A stretch of 64,000 nucleotides of DNA from Actinoplanes derwentensis (GTDB lineage Bacteria; Actinomycetota; Actinomycetes; Mycobacteriales; Micromonosporaceae). The notes below the pieces were generated by a model, which saw only the letters and a list, made by a program, of their open reading frames with translations, had not been told where the DNA came from and searched no databases. This document shows positions 24,430 through 33,065 of the stretch, in pieces (within the stretch, counting starts at the first letter, position 1; every line of letters starts with the position of its first letter). The DNA lies in NCBI RefSeq assembly GCF_900104725.1, contig NZ_LT629758.1:4416501-4480500 (forward strand), read 5' to 3'. The translations under genes were made by a program, and so were the position numbers.

Positions 24430-25614
24430 CTATTCGTAGCGGAGTGCGTCGATCGGGCGGAGGCGGGCGGCGCGGGCGGCGGGCAGGCCGCCGAAGAACA
24501 GGCCGATCACCACGGAGACTCCCAGGGCGAGCGCCACCGAACTGGGCACGATCACCGGTTGCACGCCGACGATCGAGAACCGGCTGCCGATCATCGCGGC
24601 GGCCACCCCCAGGCCACCGCCGATGACACTGAGCAAGGTGGCCTCGATCAGGAACTGGGTGAGGATCACCCGGCGCGGGGCGCCCAGAGCTTTGCGGATG
24701 CCGATCTCCCGGGTCCGTTCGGTCACCGTGACCAGCATGATGTTGGTGATGCCGATGCCGCCGACCAGCAGACTGATCGCGGCCACCGCACCGAGCAGCG
24801 TGGTGAACGTGTCAGCGGTCTCGGTCTGCGTCGCCAGCAGCTGGGAGGCGTTCTGGATGCGGTAAGCGGTACCGTCGGTGGTCGCCGGGACCCGCTGATC
24901 CAGGACGGTGGCGATCTGCGCCTGGACGGTGTCGACCTTCGACGAGTCGTCGGCTTCGACCAGGATCGAGTTGAGTGACCCGTACCCGGAGAGGACCTGG
25001 CGGACCGCACTGATCGGGGCGACCGCGGTGTCGTTGGCGTCGCTGAACCCGGTGGAACTCTTCTCGTCTAGCACCCCGACGACGGTGAACAGCGCGCCGC
25101 CGACGGTGACCTGCAGACCTACCGGGTCCACCCCGGAGAACATCTCCTCGGCGACGGTCTGCCCGATCACCACCACCCGGCGGGCCTGGGCCTCGTCGTC
25201 GGCGGTGAAGACCGCCCCCGCCGCGACCGGGAAGTTGGAGGCGGCGAACCAGGCCGGGGTGGTGCCGACGAACGTGCTGACGGCGTGTTCGTCGCCCTCG
25301 TAGGTGAGGGTGGCAGCGGTGCTGACGACCGGCGAGACCGACCGGACGTCCGGAGCGAGATTCGGATCGGCGAGGGCGTCGGAGACCCGCATGGTCAGGC
25401 CACCGCTGCCCCGGCTGGTGCTCATCACGGTCAGGGTGTTGGTGCCCAGAGCCTCGATCCGGGTGGCGATCGCCTGAGCGGAACCGTTGCCGACCGCGAC
25501 CAGCAGGATCACCGCGGCGACCCCGATCAGGATGCCCAGCATGGTGAGGGCGGACCGCAGCTTGTTGGCCCCGATGCCGCGCAGCGCGAACCGGACGATC
25601 TCGGCGAAGTTCAT
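24430..25614 (-). CDS. MacB/FtsX-type ABC transporter permease
   Basis: 394 residues. There is one N-terminal helix (LTMLGILIGVAAVILLVAVG), then a large extracellular MacB periplasmic core-like domain (about 45-245), then three helices with the FtsX signature TRREIGIRKALGA-like stretch (TERTREIGIRKALGAPRRVIL). This is the mechanotransmitting permease fold of MacB/LolE-type exporters. Its start overlaps the ATPase stop (ATGA). With the ATPase and two HlyD-like adaptors it should form a tripartite-like exporter adapted to a Gram-positive envelope. Substrate unknown. Confidence 0.9.
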   Translation of the reverse strand: MNFAEIVRFALRGIGANKLRSALTMLGILIGVAAVILLVAVGNGSAQAIATRIEALGTNTLTVMSTSRGSGGLTMRVSDALADPNLAPDVRSVSPVVSTAATLTYEGDEHAVSTFVGTTPAWFAASNFPVAAGAVFTADDEAQARRVVVIGQTVAEEMFSGVDPVGLQVTVGGALFTVVGVLDEKSSTGFSDANDTAVAPISAVRQVLSGYGSLNSILVEADDSSKVDTVQAQIATVLDQRVPATTDGTAYRIQNASQLLATQTETADTFTTLLGAVAAISLLVGGIGITNIMLVTVTERTREIGIRKALGAPRRVILTQFLIEATLLSVIGGGLGVAAAMIGSRFSIVGVQPVIVPSSVALALGVSVVIGLFFGGLPAARAARLRPIDALRYE

Positions 25615-26330
25615 CGGGTGGCTCCCGCCGCGTGCCGGCCGGCCGGCTGCTGTCGCGAGTCGGCGGTGACCCGGCCGTCGCGGAGCTTGATCAGCCGGTC
25701 GGCGCGGGCGCCCACCTCGTCCTCGTGCGTGATGATCACGATGGTCCGGCCGGCCGCGTTCAGGTCGTCGAGCACCGCCAGGACCTCCTCGGTGGCGTGA
25801 CTGTCCAGGTTTCCGGTGGGTTCGTCGGCCAGCAGCAGCGCCGGTTCGGTGACCAGCGCGCGAGCCACCGCGACCCGCTGCTGCTGGCCGCCGGAGAGCT
25901 GGTTGGGCTCGTGGTCGGCGCGGTCGGCGAGACCCACCAGGTCCAGGGACAACAGGGCGCGGCGGCGCCGCTCAGGACCTTTCATTCCGGCGTACGCCAG
26001 GGGCAGCTCGACGTTCGCGACCGCACTGGTCCGCGGGATCAGGTTGAACGACTGGAAGATGAAGCCGATCAACCGGTTCCGGGCCAGGGCGAGCTGCTCG
26101 TCGCTGAGCCGGCTGACGTCCACCCCGTCGAGCAGGTAGCGGCCGGTGGTCGGCACGTCCAGGCAGCCCAGGATGTTCATCAGCGTCGACTTGCCGGAAC
26201 CGGACGAGCCCATCACCGCGACGTACTCGCCCTTGTCCACCGACAGGGTCACGCCGTCGAGGGCGCGCACTTCGGTGTCGCCGACGCCGTACACCTTGGT
26301 CAGCGCCCGGACGTCCAGGACCGGCAGCAT
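25611..26330 (-). CDS. MacB/LolD-type ABC transporter ATP-binding protein
   Basis: 239 residues with all ATPase motifs intact: Walker [13 protein letters not shown]-loop region [10 protein letters not shown], signature [15 protein letters not shown], Walker [13 protein letters not shown] and H-loop IIITHEDE. The sequence around the LolD/MacB Q loop and the TGNLDS pattern are characteristic. It starts two bases after the adaptor stop and overlaps the permease start, so the three are translated together. Confidence 0.93.
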   Translation of the reverse strand: MLPVLDVRALTKVYGVGDTEVRALDGVTLSVDKGEYVAVMGSSGSGKSTLMNILGCLDVPTTGRYLLDGVDVSRLSDEQLALARNRLIGFIFQSFNLIPRTSAVANVELPLAYAGMKGPERRRRALLSLDLVGLADRADHEPNQLSGGQQQRVAVARALVTEPALLLADEPTGNLDSHATEEVLAVLDDLNAAGRTIVIITHEDEVGARADRLIKLRDGRVTADSRQQPAGRHAAGATR

Positions 26331-26332
26331 GG

Positions 26333-27442
26333 TCAGCGCCCGCCCGTTCCGCCGCCGGGCGGGCCACCGTTGCCGCCGGTCCCGGGGAACCCGCCGCGCG
26401 TGTTCGTGGTGGTGGTCGTGGTGGTGCTCTCCGGGATGACCACCCGCTCGCCGGCGGTCAGCCCTTCGGTGATCTGCGAGGCGTCGTCACCGGCCAGGCC
26501 GATCTTGACCTGGCGGACCTCCTGCTGACCGGCCGTGGTGAGGACGGTGACGGACTTCCGGTTGCCGGTGGTGCTGATCGCCGCCGAGTTGACCATGACG
26601 GCGTCCCCGACGGTGCCGGTGACCACCGCGACGGTCACGGTCTGACCGGGTTTGACGCCCGCCGGCGGGGTCGGCAGGCTGATCGTGACACCGTAGGTGA
26701 CGACACTGTTCGTGGTGGTCGCGGTCGGGTCGACGGCGGTCACCCGGCCGGTGGCGGTGGCGCTCTGCAGCGCGTTCCACACGATGGTGGCGGTCTGGCC
26801 CACCTTCAGTTCGGTGGCGTCCGCTTCGGGGAACGCGGCGGTGATCTGCAGCTTCGACAGATCCACCAGGTCCACGAAACCACCGGTCGAATCCTGCCCG
26901 GAGACCGTCGACGATCCGCCCAGGGTGCCGTTGATCGCGACCACGGTGCCGGCCATCGGGGCGACCAGACGGGTCCCGGCGACCGCGGCCTCCGCCTCGT
27001 CGACGGCGATCTCGGCCTCGGCGACCGCGTTGGTGGCGTTCCCGGTGTCGGTGCCCGCGGTCTCGGCCCGGTCCAGGGAGTCCTCGGCGGCCTCCCGGTT
27101 CGCCTCGGCGAGCGCCAGGTCGCGCTGGGCGTCAGTGGGGTCGACCCGGGCGAGCAGCGCTCCGGCGGCCACCGCCTGCCCCACCTTTGCGGTGATCTTG
27201 GTGACGGTGCCCGCGGTGGTGAACGTGGCGGTGGCGGTGGCGGCACTGGCCACCGAGCCGTCCGCGGTCACCGTCTTGGTGACGGTGCCCTGCGAGACGG
27301 TCACCGTCCGGGTCCCGGAGGCGCTCACCAGGGTCGTCTCGGAAGTGTCCCGCAGCAGGACCCAGCCCCAGAGCCCCGCACCGACGATCAGCAGGGCCAG
27401 CAGGGCGTTCACTGCCGTACTGGGACGGCGAAGCGCTTTCAC
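26333..27442 (-). CDS. HlyD/MacA-like efflux adaptor
   Basis: 369 residues. N-terminal membrane anchor (AVNALLALLIVGAGLWGWVLL), then the adaptor architecture: beta-barrel start, lipoyl half (VTKITAKVGQAVAAGALLARVD), short coiled-coil hairpin (DLALAEANREAAEDSLDRAE), second lipoyl half (VAPMAGTVVAINGTLGG) and a barrel/membrane-proximal domain. The tail is Gly/Pro-rich after a run of threonines. It should link the MacB-like permease to the cell wall side. The GTG start has only a weak ribosome site. Confidence 0.86.
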   Translation of the reverse strand: MKALRRPSTAVNALLALLIVGAGLWGWVLLRDTSETTLVSASGTRTVTVSQGTVTKTVTADGSVASAATATATFTTAGTVTKITAKVGQAVAAGALLARVDPTDAQRDLALAEANREAAEDSLDRAETAGTDTGNATNAVAEAEIAVDEAEAAVAGTRLVAPMAGTVVAINGTLGGSSTVSGQDSTGGFVDLVDLSKLQITAAFPEADATELKVGQTATIVWNALQSATATGRVTAVDPTATTTNSVVTYGVTISLPTPPAGVKPGQTVTVAVVTGTVGDAVMVNSAAISTTGNRKSVTVLTTAGQQEVRQVKIGLAGDDASQITEGLTAGERVVIPESTTTTTTTNTRGGFPGTGGNGGPPGGGTGGR

Positions 27443-27493
27443 ACCCTCATCATGCCTTCCGGGCGGTTCGTGCCGCTTGTTATCGGAAAGGGT

Positions 27494-28747
27494 TCACCAG
27501 GAACGGACGACCTGATCGCCCACGGACAGCCCGTCGAGGATCTCGGTGTACTGATCACCGCGGAGCCCGACCGTCACCAGCCGCTCGGCCGAGCGGTTAC
27601 CGCTGCGCACCAGGACCGTCCCGGCACCGGTGGAGACGTCGTGCACGGCCGTCGACGGCACTCGCAGTGCGTCGGCCACCTCGCCGGTGCGCACTTTGAC
27701 CTGGGCGCTCTGGCCGACGAGCAGACCGTCCGGCGATGCGGCGAAGGCGAGCAGGACGCCGTACCGGACCAGGGTGCCGTCCGACGTCCCGGCCGGATCG
27801 ACCTGGACCACGGCGGCGTCGAGCCCCGCGTCCGCACCGGCCAGCGTGACGGTGGCGTTCTGCCCGACCGCGAGCGAGCCGGCGTCCGCTTCCGGAAAGT
27901 CGGCCCGCACCTGCATGGTGTACGTGTCGGCCAGGCTCACGAATCCGGCACCGCTCCGGACCTGGTCACCGACACTGCCGGAGACCGCGACCACGGTGCC
28001 GGCGATCGGGGCGGTGATGGTAGCGCCGGCCCGCGCCGTCGTCGCCTTCTCGACAGCGCGGGCGGCCCGGTTGACCTGCTGCTCGGCGGTGAGAACCGGG
28101 TCGTTGCCGCGGTCCGGGAACCCCTGGGTCGCGCAGGGCGTCGCGGAGACGGCCGAGCCGAGATCGATCTCGTAGGTGGCAGTGACTTCGACGTCGGCGG
28201 CAGCAGCGGCAACGTCGGCTGCGGCGGCAGCATCGGGGGCAACGGGGACAGCTGCGGGGGCAACGGGGAGAGCGGGGACAGCGGCGGCAGCGGCGGCCGG
28301 GGTGGATCTGGCCGGGCGGGCGCAGGTGGTGGCGCTTGCGGTGGTGTGGGCGGTGACCACCTTCGCGGCGGTGAGCCGGGTTCGGGCCTCGGCCAACTGG
28401 GACTGGGCGTCAGTGACGGCGTCGGTGGTGTCGGTGCCGTCCAGCGTGGCCAGTTTCTGGCCCTTGACCACCCGGTTGCCGGGGCGTACCGGCACTGCGG
28501 CGACGGTGCCGCCCACCCCGAACGACAGGGCTCGGGTGGTGGCGGGTTCGACAGTGCCGGTGGTGGCTACGTCGAGCGTGATCGGGCCGCGGTCGGTGAC
28601 GGCGACCACGATGGCCGCCGAGGTGGTCCGCTGCTCCTGATCGAGCGCGAGGATCACCCCGCCGGCGACCGCTCCCAGCACGACGATCACGGCCCCGATC
28701 CACCGTATGCGCCGGTCACGGCGGCTCTCCCGCGATTCGTCACTCAT
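27494..28747 (-). CDS. Second HlyD/MacA-like efflux adaptor with an Ala-rich hairpin insert
   Basis: 417 residues from the ATG at 28747. Membrane anchor IRWIGAVIVVLGAVAGGVIL, lipoyl halves AAVPVRPGNRVVKGQKLATLD and ITAPIAGTVVAVSGSVG, then barrel domains. The hairpin between the lipoyl halves is replaced by a long Ala/Val/Pro stretch flanked by cysteines (CARPARST.. to ATPCATQ), so it may be braced by a disulfide rather than form a coiled coil. First gene of the exporter operon, 51 bases before the other adaptor. Two different adaptors with one permease suggests a hetero-oligomeric tube. Confidence 0.85.
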   Translation of the reverse strand: MSDESRESRRDRRIRWIGAVIVVLGAVAGGVILALDQEQRTTSAAIVVAVTDRGPITLDVATTGTVEPATTRALSFGVGGTVAAVPVRPGNRVVKGQKLATLDGTDTTDAVTDAQSQLAEARTRLTAAKVVTAHTTASATTCARPARSTPAAAAAAVPALPVAPAAVPVAPDAAAAADVAAAAADVEVTATYEIDLGSAVSATPCATQGFPDRGNDPVLTAEQQVNRAARAVEKATTARAGATITAPIAGTVVAVSGSVGDQVRSGAGFVSLADTYTMQVRADFPEADAGSLAVGQNATVTLAGADAGLDAAVVQVDPAGTSDGTLVRYGVLLAFAASPDGLLVGQSAQVKVRTGEVADALRVPSTAVHDVSTGAGTVLVRSGNRSAERLVTVGLRGDQYTEILDGLSVGDQVVRSW

Positions 28748-28797
28748 ACATCTGGATTGTGGCGGCCAGTGGGCTGATCGTCCGTGGAATCCGGATT

Positions 28798-28903
28798 CCG
28801 GTGGCCACCGCATTCGGCCCGGCGGTCGCGGGTCGGCCTCGGGCCGCGCCCACCTCGCGGGGACGAGGCAGGGCTTTCGTGGGGCGTACCGGCAAAGGGG
28901 TTG
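28798..28903 (+). repeat. Two-block dispersed repeat, copy A
   Basis: A 39-base block (28798-28836) matches 54046-54084 on the other strand at 38 of 39 positions, and a 19-base block (28885-28903) matches 53961-53980 with one gap and two changes. The DNA between the blocks is not conserved. It lies in the gap between the adaptor and TetR genes. Whether it is a small mobile relic, a structured RNA or a tiny gene is unknown. Confidence 0.65.
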
Positions 28904-28915
28904 CGGCTTTTTCTC

Positions 28916-29536
28916 CTACTGGTCGCCGCGCAGGTAGCGGGTGATCATGTCGACGAGTTCGCGTTCGAAGGTCTCGACCGGGACCGAACCGGGGGCCGCC
29001 ATCAGTTTGTGGGTGTTCATCTCGATGGTGAACAGGATCAGGTCGGCGGCGGTGCCGACGTCGCCGACCCGGACGTCCGGGTGGCGGGCGAGCAGGTCAC
29101 TGATCTGGGCGGTGCGGGTCCGGCCGTGCCGTTCGATGGTGTCGAGCAGTTCCTGGGACAGCGGCGCCTCTTCGATCATGATGCGCAGCAGTTGCGGGTC
29201 CTCGCTGTGGTTGTCGATCGCGTCGCGGACCATCGCCCGGACGGTGTCCTTGAGCGTGCCCGGCGCGAGGCCGAGCTGGTCGGCGCCGGTCCAGGTACCG
29301 CGGTCGATGTGGCGCACCAGCAGCTGGGCGAGGATGGCGTCCTTGTTGGGGAAGTACTGGTACAGCGAACCGATCGAGATGCGGGCCCGCTCGGCGATGC
29401 GGTTGGTGGTGCCGGCGGCATAGCCGAACTCGGTGAAAACGTGAGCAGCCGCGGCGAGGATGCGTTCGCGGGTGAGTTCGGCACGCACCTGACGGGGCTC
29501 GCGACGTGGCTGAAGTCGGCGGTCGGCCGGCGGCAT
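28916..29536 (-). CDS. TetR-family transcriptional regulator
   Basis: 206 residues. The N-terminal HTH is intact (RERILAAAAHVFTEFGYAAGTTNRIAERARISIGSLYQYFPNKDAIL); the rest is an all-helical ligand and dimer domain. The ATG at 29536 is chosen because GGAAGGA lies six bases before it. It is divergent from the flavoprotein fusion gene with overlapping CAATAG palindromes between them, so it most likely represses that gene and itself. Confidence 0.9.
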   Translation of the reverse strand: MPPADRRLQPRREPRQVRAELTRERILAAAAHVFTEFGYAAGTTNRIAERARISIGSLYQYFPNKDAILAQLLVRHIDRGTWTGADQLGLAPGTLKDTVRAMVRDAIDNHSEDPQLLRIMIEEAPLSQELLDTIERHGRTRTAQISDLLARHPDVRVGDVGTAADLILFTIEMNTHKLMAAPGSVPVETFERELVDMITRYLRGDQ

Positions 29537-29572
29537 CTCGGGTCCTTCCGGTGCTGGTGAAAGCGAGTAGCG

Positions 29573-29599
29573 CAATAGTTGAGCTATTGCTCACAATAG
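29573..29599. promoter_or_regulatory. TetR operator with three half-sites
   Basis: CAATAG (29573-29578), CTATTG (29584-29589) and CAATAG (29594-29599). The first pair is a perfect inverted repeat with a five-base spacer and the second pair another with four. It lies five bases before the GTG of the flavoprotein gene. Confidence 0.75.
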
Positions 29600-29603
29600 T
29601 ACG

Positions 29604-31685
29604 GTGAGCAGCGAAGACAAACATCTCCTGTCGACCGTGGAGCAGATCGAGGCGACCGTCGGCAGTCCTGCGGCAGCGGTCATGCTCAAGCAGATCGGCG
29701 CCCTGGACGAGGGCTGCCGGATGGTTCTGGCCCGCAGCCCGATCGCGGCGTTCGGTTATCGGGACGCCACCGGCACGAGTACGACGACCTTCGTCGGTGG
29801 CCGTCCCGGCTTCGCCCGGATGCTGTCCCCGACCCGCATCGCGTTCGCCGCTCCACCGGGCGCCCAGGGGCCGGTCTCACTGTTCTTCCTGCTGCCGGGC
29901 GTCGGCGAGGTCCTGCGCATCAACGGAACCGCGCCCGTCAACGTTGAGCCGGGCGTCGATGTTGACGTGACCGTCAATGTTGAGGAAGCGTTTGTGCACT
30001 GCGCACAAGCCGTTCTCCGGTCCAGCCTGTGGCAGCCACCCGCCCCGGCCGTGGCCACCCCCGAGGTCACCGGCGACGGGCCCCTGGGCCGGTCGGGGGT
30101 CGCCGCGTTCCTCGCCGCCGCCCCGTTCCTCGCGCTCTCCACCTGGGGTGGAACCGGCAGCGACACCAGCCCGCGCGGCGACCAGGGGGCGGTGGCCTGG
30201 ATTCTGGACGACCGCACGCTGCTCATCGCCGACCGGAAGGGCAACAAACGGGCTGACGCGCTGCACAACCTGATGCAGGACGACCGGCTCTCGCTGGCGG
30301 CACTGGTGCCGGGACGCGGCGGGGTGCTGCACCTGAACGGCCGGGGTGTCATCACCGCTGATCCCGAACTGCTGGCGACGCTGGCACTGCGCGGAATGCC
30401 ACCGCACGCGGCGCTTCTCGTCGACGTGGAGCATGCCGAGGTGACCGAGAGCGAGGTGGTGGCCGGTTCGCGAATGTGGTCACCCGGCGCGCACGTCGTT
30501 CCCGGCGAGACACCGGACCTGATGGTGCTGGCCGGGGAGCATCTGGCGGCCAACGCGGGGCGGGGCGGGCGGCTGCTGCGGGCGCTCTGGGCGATTCCAG
30601 GCATCGAGCGACTGTTGCGGCGGGTGATGGCCAAGGCCTACCGGTCCGGTCTACGGAAGGAGGGTTACGCGCAGGACGGCGGGCTGCGGGAGGTACGTGT
30701 CGCCGAGATCCGCCGGGAGACGCCGAGCGCGGTCACGCTCGTGCTGACCGACGCTGCGGGCGGGTCGTTCGACTTCCGGGCCGGCCAGTTCTTCACCCTC
30801 GTCGCCGATCTGGACGGTCAGCCGGTGCGCCGGGCCTATTCGGCGTCGTCGGCTCCCGGCTCGTCACAGCTTGAGGTGACCGTCAAACGGATCGAGGGCG
30901 GGCGGTTCTCCACGCATGTGCACCAGAGTCTGCGTACCGGCGACCGGCTGGCGGTGCGTGGCCCGGCCGGCACGTTCCATCTGGCGTCCACGGCGGAGAT
31001 CGTGCTGGTCGCGGCGGGCAGCGGGGTGACCCCGATGATGAGCATGATCCGCACGCGGCTGGCGGGTGGGGTTCCCGGCCGGATCGCGCTGCTCTACAGC
31101 AGCCGCAGCGAAGAGGAGATCATCTTCGCGGCCGAGTTGGGCAGGCTCACCGCCGAGCACCCGGGCCGGCTGTCGGTCACCCACGTGCTGACCGGCCAGA
31201 GCGGGCGGCTCACCGCGGCGGAACCGGCCCACGCGGGTGGGCGGCTCGACGGGGCGGGGATTCGCCACTGGATCGTGGGGGTGGCGCCCGCCGCTGACGC
31301 CCACTACTACGTGTGCGGTCCCGAAGCGCTGATGGACGCGGTTCAGGACGTCCTGACCGGTCTGGGAGTCGACGGGTCGCGGGTGCACAGTGAGCGCTAC
31401 GCCGCCGGTGTGGACGCCGGGGGTGGGTCGGCTGAAACGCAGGAGCTGACCGTTGAACAGAACGGTCGTTCTCTCGGCACGACGACGGTGGCACCGGGGC
31501 ATACGCTGCTCGACGCGGGGCTTGCCGCTGGGCTGCCGATGCCGTACTCCTGCATGGCCGGCGGCTGTGGCGAGTGCCGGGTTCGACTGATCGGCGGCAC
31601 GGTCACCCGGACCGAATCGGACGGGTCCGTGCTGGCGTGTGTGAGTTGTCCCCTATCGGCGGTGAAACTCGATATCGGGCGGTGA
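29604..31685 (+). CDS. PNPOx-like / ferredoxin reductase / 2Fe-2S ferredoxin fusion protein
   Basis: 693 residues in three parts. Residues 1-310 are a pyridoxamine-phosphate-oxidase-like flavin-binding split barrel (two half repeats; LLIADRKGNKRADALHNL). Residues 345-575 are a ferredoxin-NADP reductase-type module with the FAD motif RRAYSASS, GSGVTPMMSM for NAD(P) and YYVCGPEALMDAV. Residues 605-693 are a plant-type ferredoxin with CMAGGCGEC and a final CVSC supplying the 2Fe-2S ligands. Electrons should run NAD(P)H, flavin, cluster and then on to a partner or a substrate bound in the PNPOx domain. It is controlled by the divergent TetR. The substrate is not known; similar fusions are often annotated only as hybrid flavoproteins. 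Confidence 0.88.
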   Translation: MSSEDKHLLSTVEQIEATVGSPAAAVMLKQIGALDEGCRMVLARSPIAAFGYRDATGTSTTTFVGGRPGFARMLSPTRIAFAAPPGAQGPVSLFFLLPGVGEVLRINGTAPVNVEPGVDVDVTVNVEEAFVHCAQAVLRSSLWQPPAPAVATPEVTGDGPLGRSGVAAFLAAAPFLALSTWGGTGSDTSPRGDQGAVAWILDDRTLLIADRKGNKRADALHNLMQDDRLSLAALVPGRGGVLHLNGRGVITADPELLATLALRGMPPHAALLVDVEHAEVTESEVVAGSRMWSPGAHVVPGETPDLMVLAGEHLAANAGRGGRLLRALWAIPGIERLLRRVMAKAYRSGLRKEGYAQDGGLREVRVAEIRRETPSAVTLVLTDAAGGSFDFRAGQFFTLVADLDGQPVRRAYSASSAPGSSQLEVTVKRIEGGRFSTHVHQSLRTGDRLAVRGPAGTFHLASTAEIVLVAAGSGVTPMMSMIRTRLAGGVPGRIALLYSSRSEEEIIFAAELGRLTAEHPGRLSVTHVLTGQSGRLTAAEPAHAGGRLDGAGIRHWIVGVAPAADAHYYVCGPEALMDAVQDVLTGLGVDGSRVHSERYAAGVDAGGGSAETQELTVEQNGRSLGTTTVAPGHTLLDAGLAAGLPMPYSCMAGGCGECRVRLIGGTVTRTESDGSVLACVSCPLSAVKLDIGR

Positions 31686-31708
31686 CCAGGGCGCCTAGGC
31701 TGCCCGGC

Positions 31709-32482
31709 ATGACTGAGACGATGGTGAAGGTCGCCGGTGGCGACACGGTGTGGGCGGACGACAGTGGGGACGGTCCGCCACTGGTGCTGCTACACCCGGG
31801 GGTGGGTGACTCGCGGGTGTGGGATCCGATCCTGCCGGATCTACGGGGGCGGTTCCGAGTGATTCGCTACGACGCCCGCGGATTCGGGCGGTCGCCCGCA
31901 CCCACCGCGCCGTTTGTGCTTCTCGACGATCTGGTAGCGGTGCTGGATCACTTCGGGATCGAGCGGGCCCCGATCGTCGGGTGCAGCCAGGGCGGGGACG
32001 CCGCCTTGGGACTGGCGATCACCCAGCCGGAGCGGGTGTCGGCTCTGGTGCTGCTCTGCCCGGGCATCTCCGGGTTCCCGGTTCCGGCAGCTCCGGCGGT
32101 GCGTGCCGCCTACGCCGAAGCCGAGAAACAGGGATTCGACGCGATGGTCGAGGTGGCGCTGAGTATGTGGGCGCGCGGCGAACGAACCCCGGAAGTGGTC
32201 GAGCAACTCCGGTCGGGGGTCCGGGGCTGGCTCGCCGAGAACGATCTGGAGCAGCCGAACCCGGACGTGTTCGACCGGCTCGGCGAGATCACCGCGCCCA
32301 CTTCGCTGCTGGTCGGCGATCTGGACGTGGATTGGATCATCGACGCCGCCCAGCAGGCCGCGACGCGCATTCCGGGTGTGGAGTTCGTCGAGGTGCCGGG
32401 CGTCGATCACCTGCCGCCGCTGCGGATCCCGGAGCGGGTGCTGGCGCTGATCGAGGCCACCGTCAGCCGTTCGCGAGGATGA
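31709..32482 (+). CDS. Alpha/beta hydrolase
   Basis: 257 residues of the alpha/beta hydrolase fold. LVLLHPGVGDSRVW gives the oxyanion region, VGCSQGGDAAL holds the nucleophile Ser, the acid Asp lies in LVGDLDVDW and the His in VPGVDHLPPLRIPE. It is related to 3-oxoadipate enol-lactonase-like hydrolases; the substrate is open. It follows the fusion gene after 23 bases. TAGGCT at 31695-31700 lies eight bases before the ATG and could serve as a separate leaderless promoter. Its end overlaps the convergent lutC by 20 bases. Confidence 0.85.
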   Translation: MTETMVKVAGGDTVWADDSGDGPPLVLLHPGVGDSRVWDPILPDLRGRFRVIRYDARGFGRSPAPTAPFVLLDDLVAVLDHFGIERAPIVGCSQGGDAALGLAITQPERVSALVLLCPGISGFPVPAAPAVRAAYAEAEKQGFDAMVEVALSMWARGERTPEVVEQLRSGVRGWLAENDLEQPNPDVFDRLGEITAPTSLLVGDLDVDWIIDAAQQAATRIPGVEFVEVPGVDHLPPLRIPERVLALIEATVSRSRG

Positions 32483-33065
32483 TGACGTGCAGGTGACGGG
32501 GTCCGTGCACGCCTTCGACCCGGTTCAGTTCGATGTCGCTGGTGGCCGACGGTCCGCTGATCCAGGTCAGCGGGCGGCCCGGATCCAGCCGGGCGACGGC
32601 GTCCGGCACCGAGGCGACCACCTGATCCGGCCGCAGGACGATGACGTGCACGTCCGGCAGCAGGGTGATGATCCGCCGGCCCTGGTCGGGTGAGGCGTCC
32701 AGGACGATGGTTCCGGTCTCCGCCACGGCGACGGCCGCGGCGGTGAGGACGACGTCGGCGGCGGCGATGCGGTCCGGCGCGAGGTCGTCGTCGGTGAAGG
32801 CACCCTCCGGGCGCCACGATTCAGGCAGCCCGGCGGGTACGAGTACCGAGCCGCCCTCCCCCGCCAGCCGCTGCACGGTGGCCGCCACCTCGGCCTCGCC
32901 GACCCGGTAGACCTCGGCCTTGTAGTCGACGAGCCGGTCGATCAGCACGTCCAGATCGGCCGTGTTCGTGCCGGCCGCCCGGTACTCCCGTGGCACCTCG
33001 TCCACCACTGGCGCGTCCCGCAGGGCGGCCCGGATCCGGTCCAGGATCAGTTCTCGGGAGCTCAT
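32463..33065 (-). CDS. lutC: LutC/YkgG-family lactate utilization protein
   Basis: 200 residues of the LUD domain family (LutC). It has the conserved N-terminal helix SSRELILDRIRAAL, GVHGPRHLHVIIL-like closing strand and the ATSDIELNRVEGVHGP motif shared by LutC and LutB. LutABC together oxidise L-lactate to pyruvate. The ATG overlaps the lutB stop by one base (TGATG) with AGGAGGG just upstream. Last gene of the rhamnose/lactate operon. Confidence 0.9.
   Translation of the reverse strand: MSSRELILDRIRAALRDAPVVDEVPREYRAAGTNTADLDVLIDRLVDYKAEVYRVGEAEVAATVQRLAGEGGSVLVPAGLPESWRPEGAFTDDDLAPDRIAAADVVLTAAAVAVAETGTIVLDASPDQGRRIITLLPDVHVIVLRPDQVVASVPDAVARLDPGRPLTWISGPSATSDIELNRVEGVHGPRHLHVIILANG

Noticed and set aside
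28759..28944. Open frame of about 60 codons between the adaptor and TetR genes
   Set aside because: Arg/Gly-rich, no ribosome site and overlaps the TetR 3' end. The region is better explained as dispersed repeat copy A. A tiny peptide limited to the repeat is not fully excluded.
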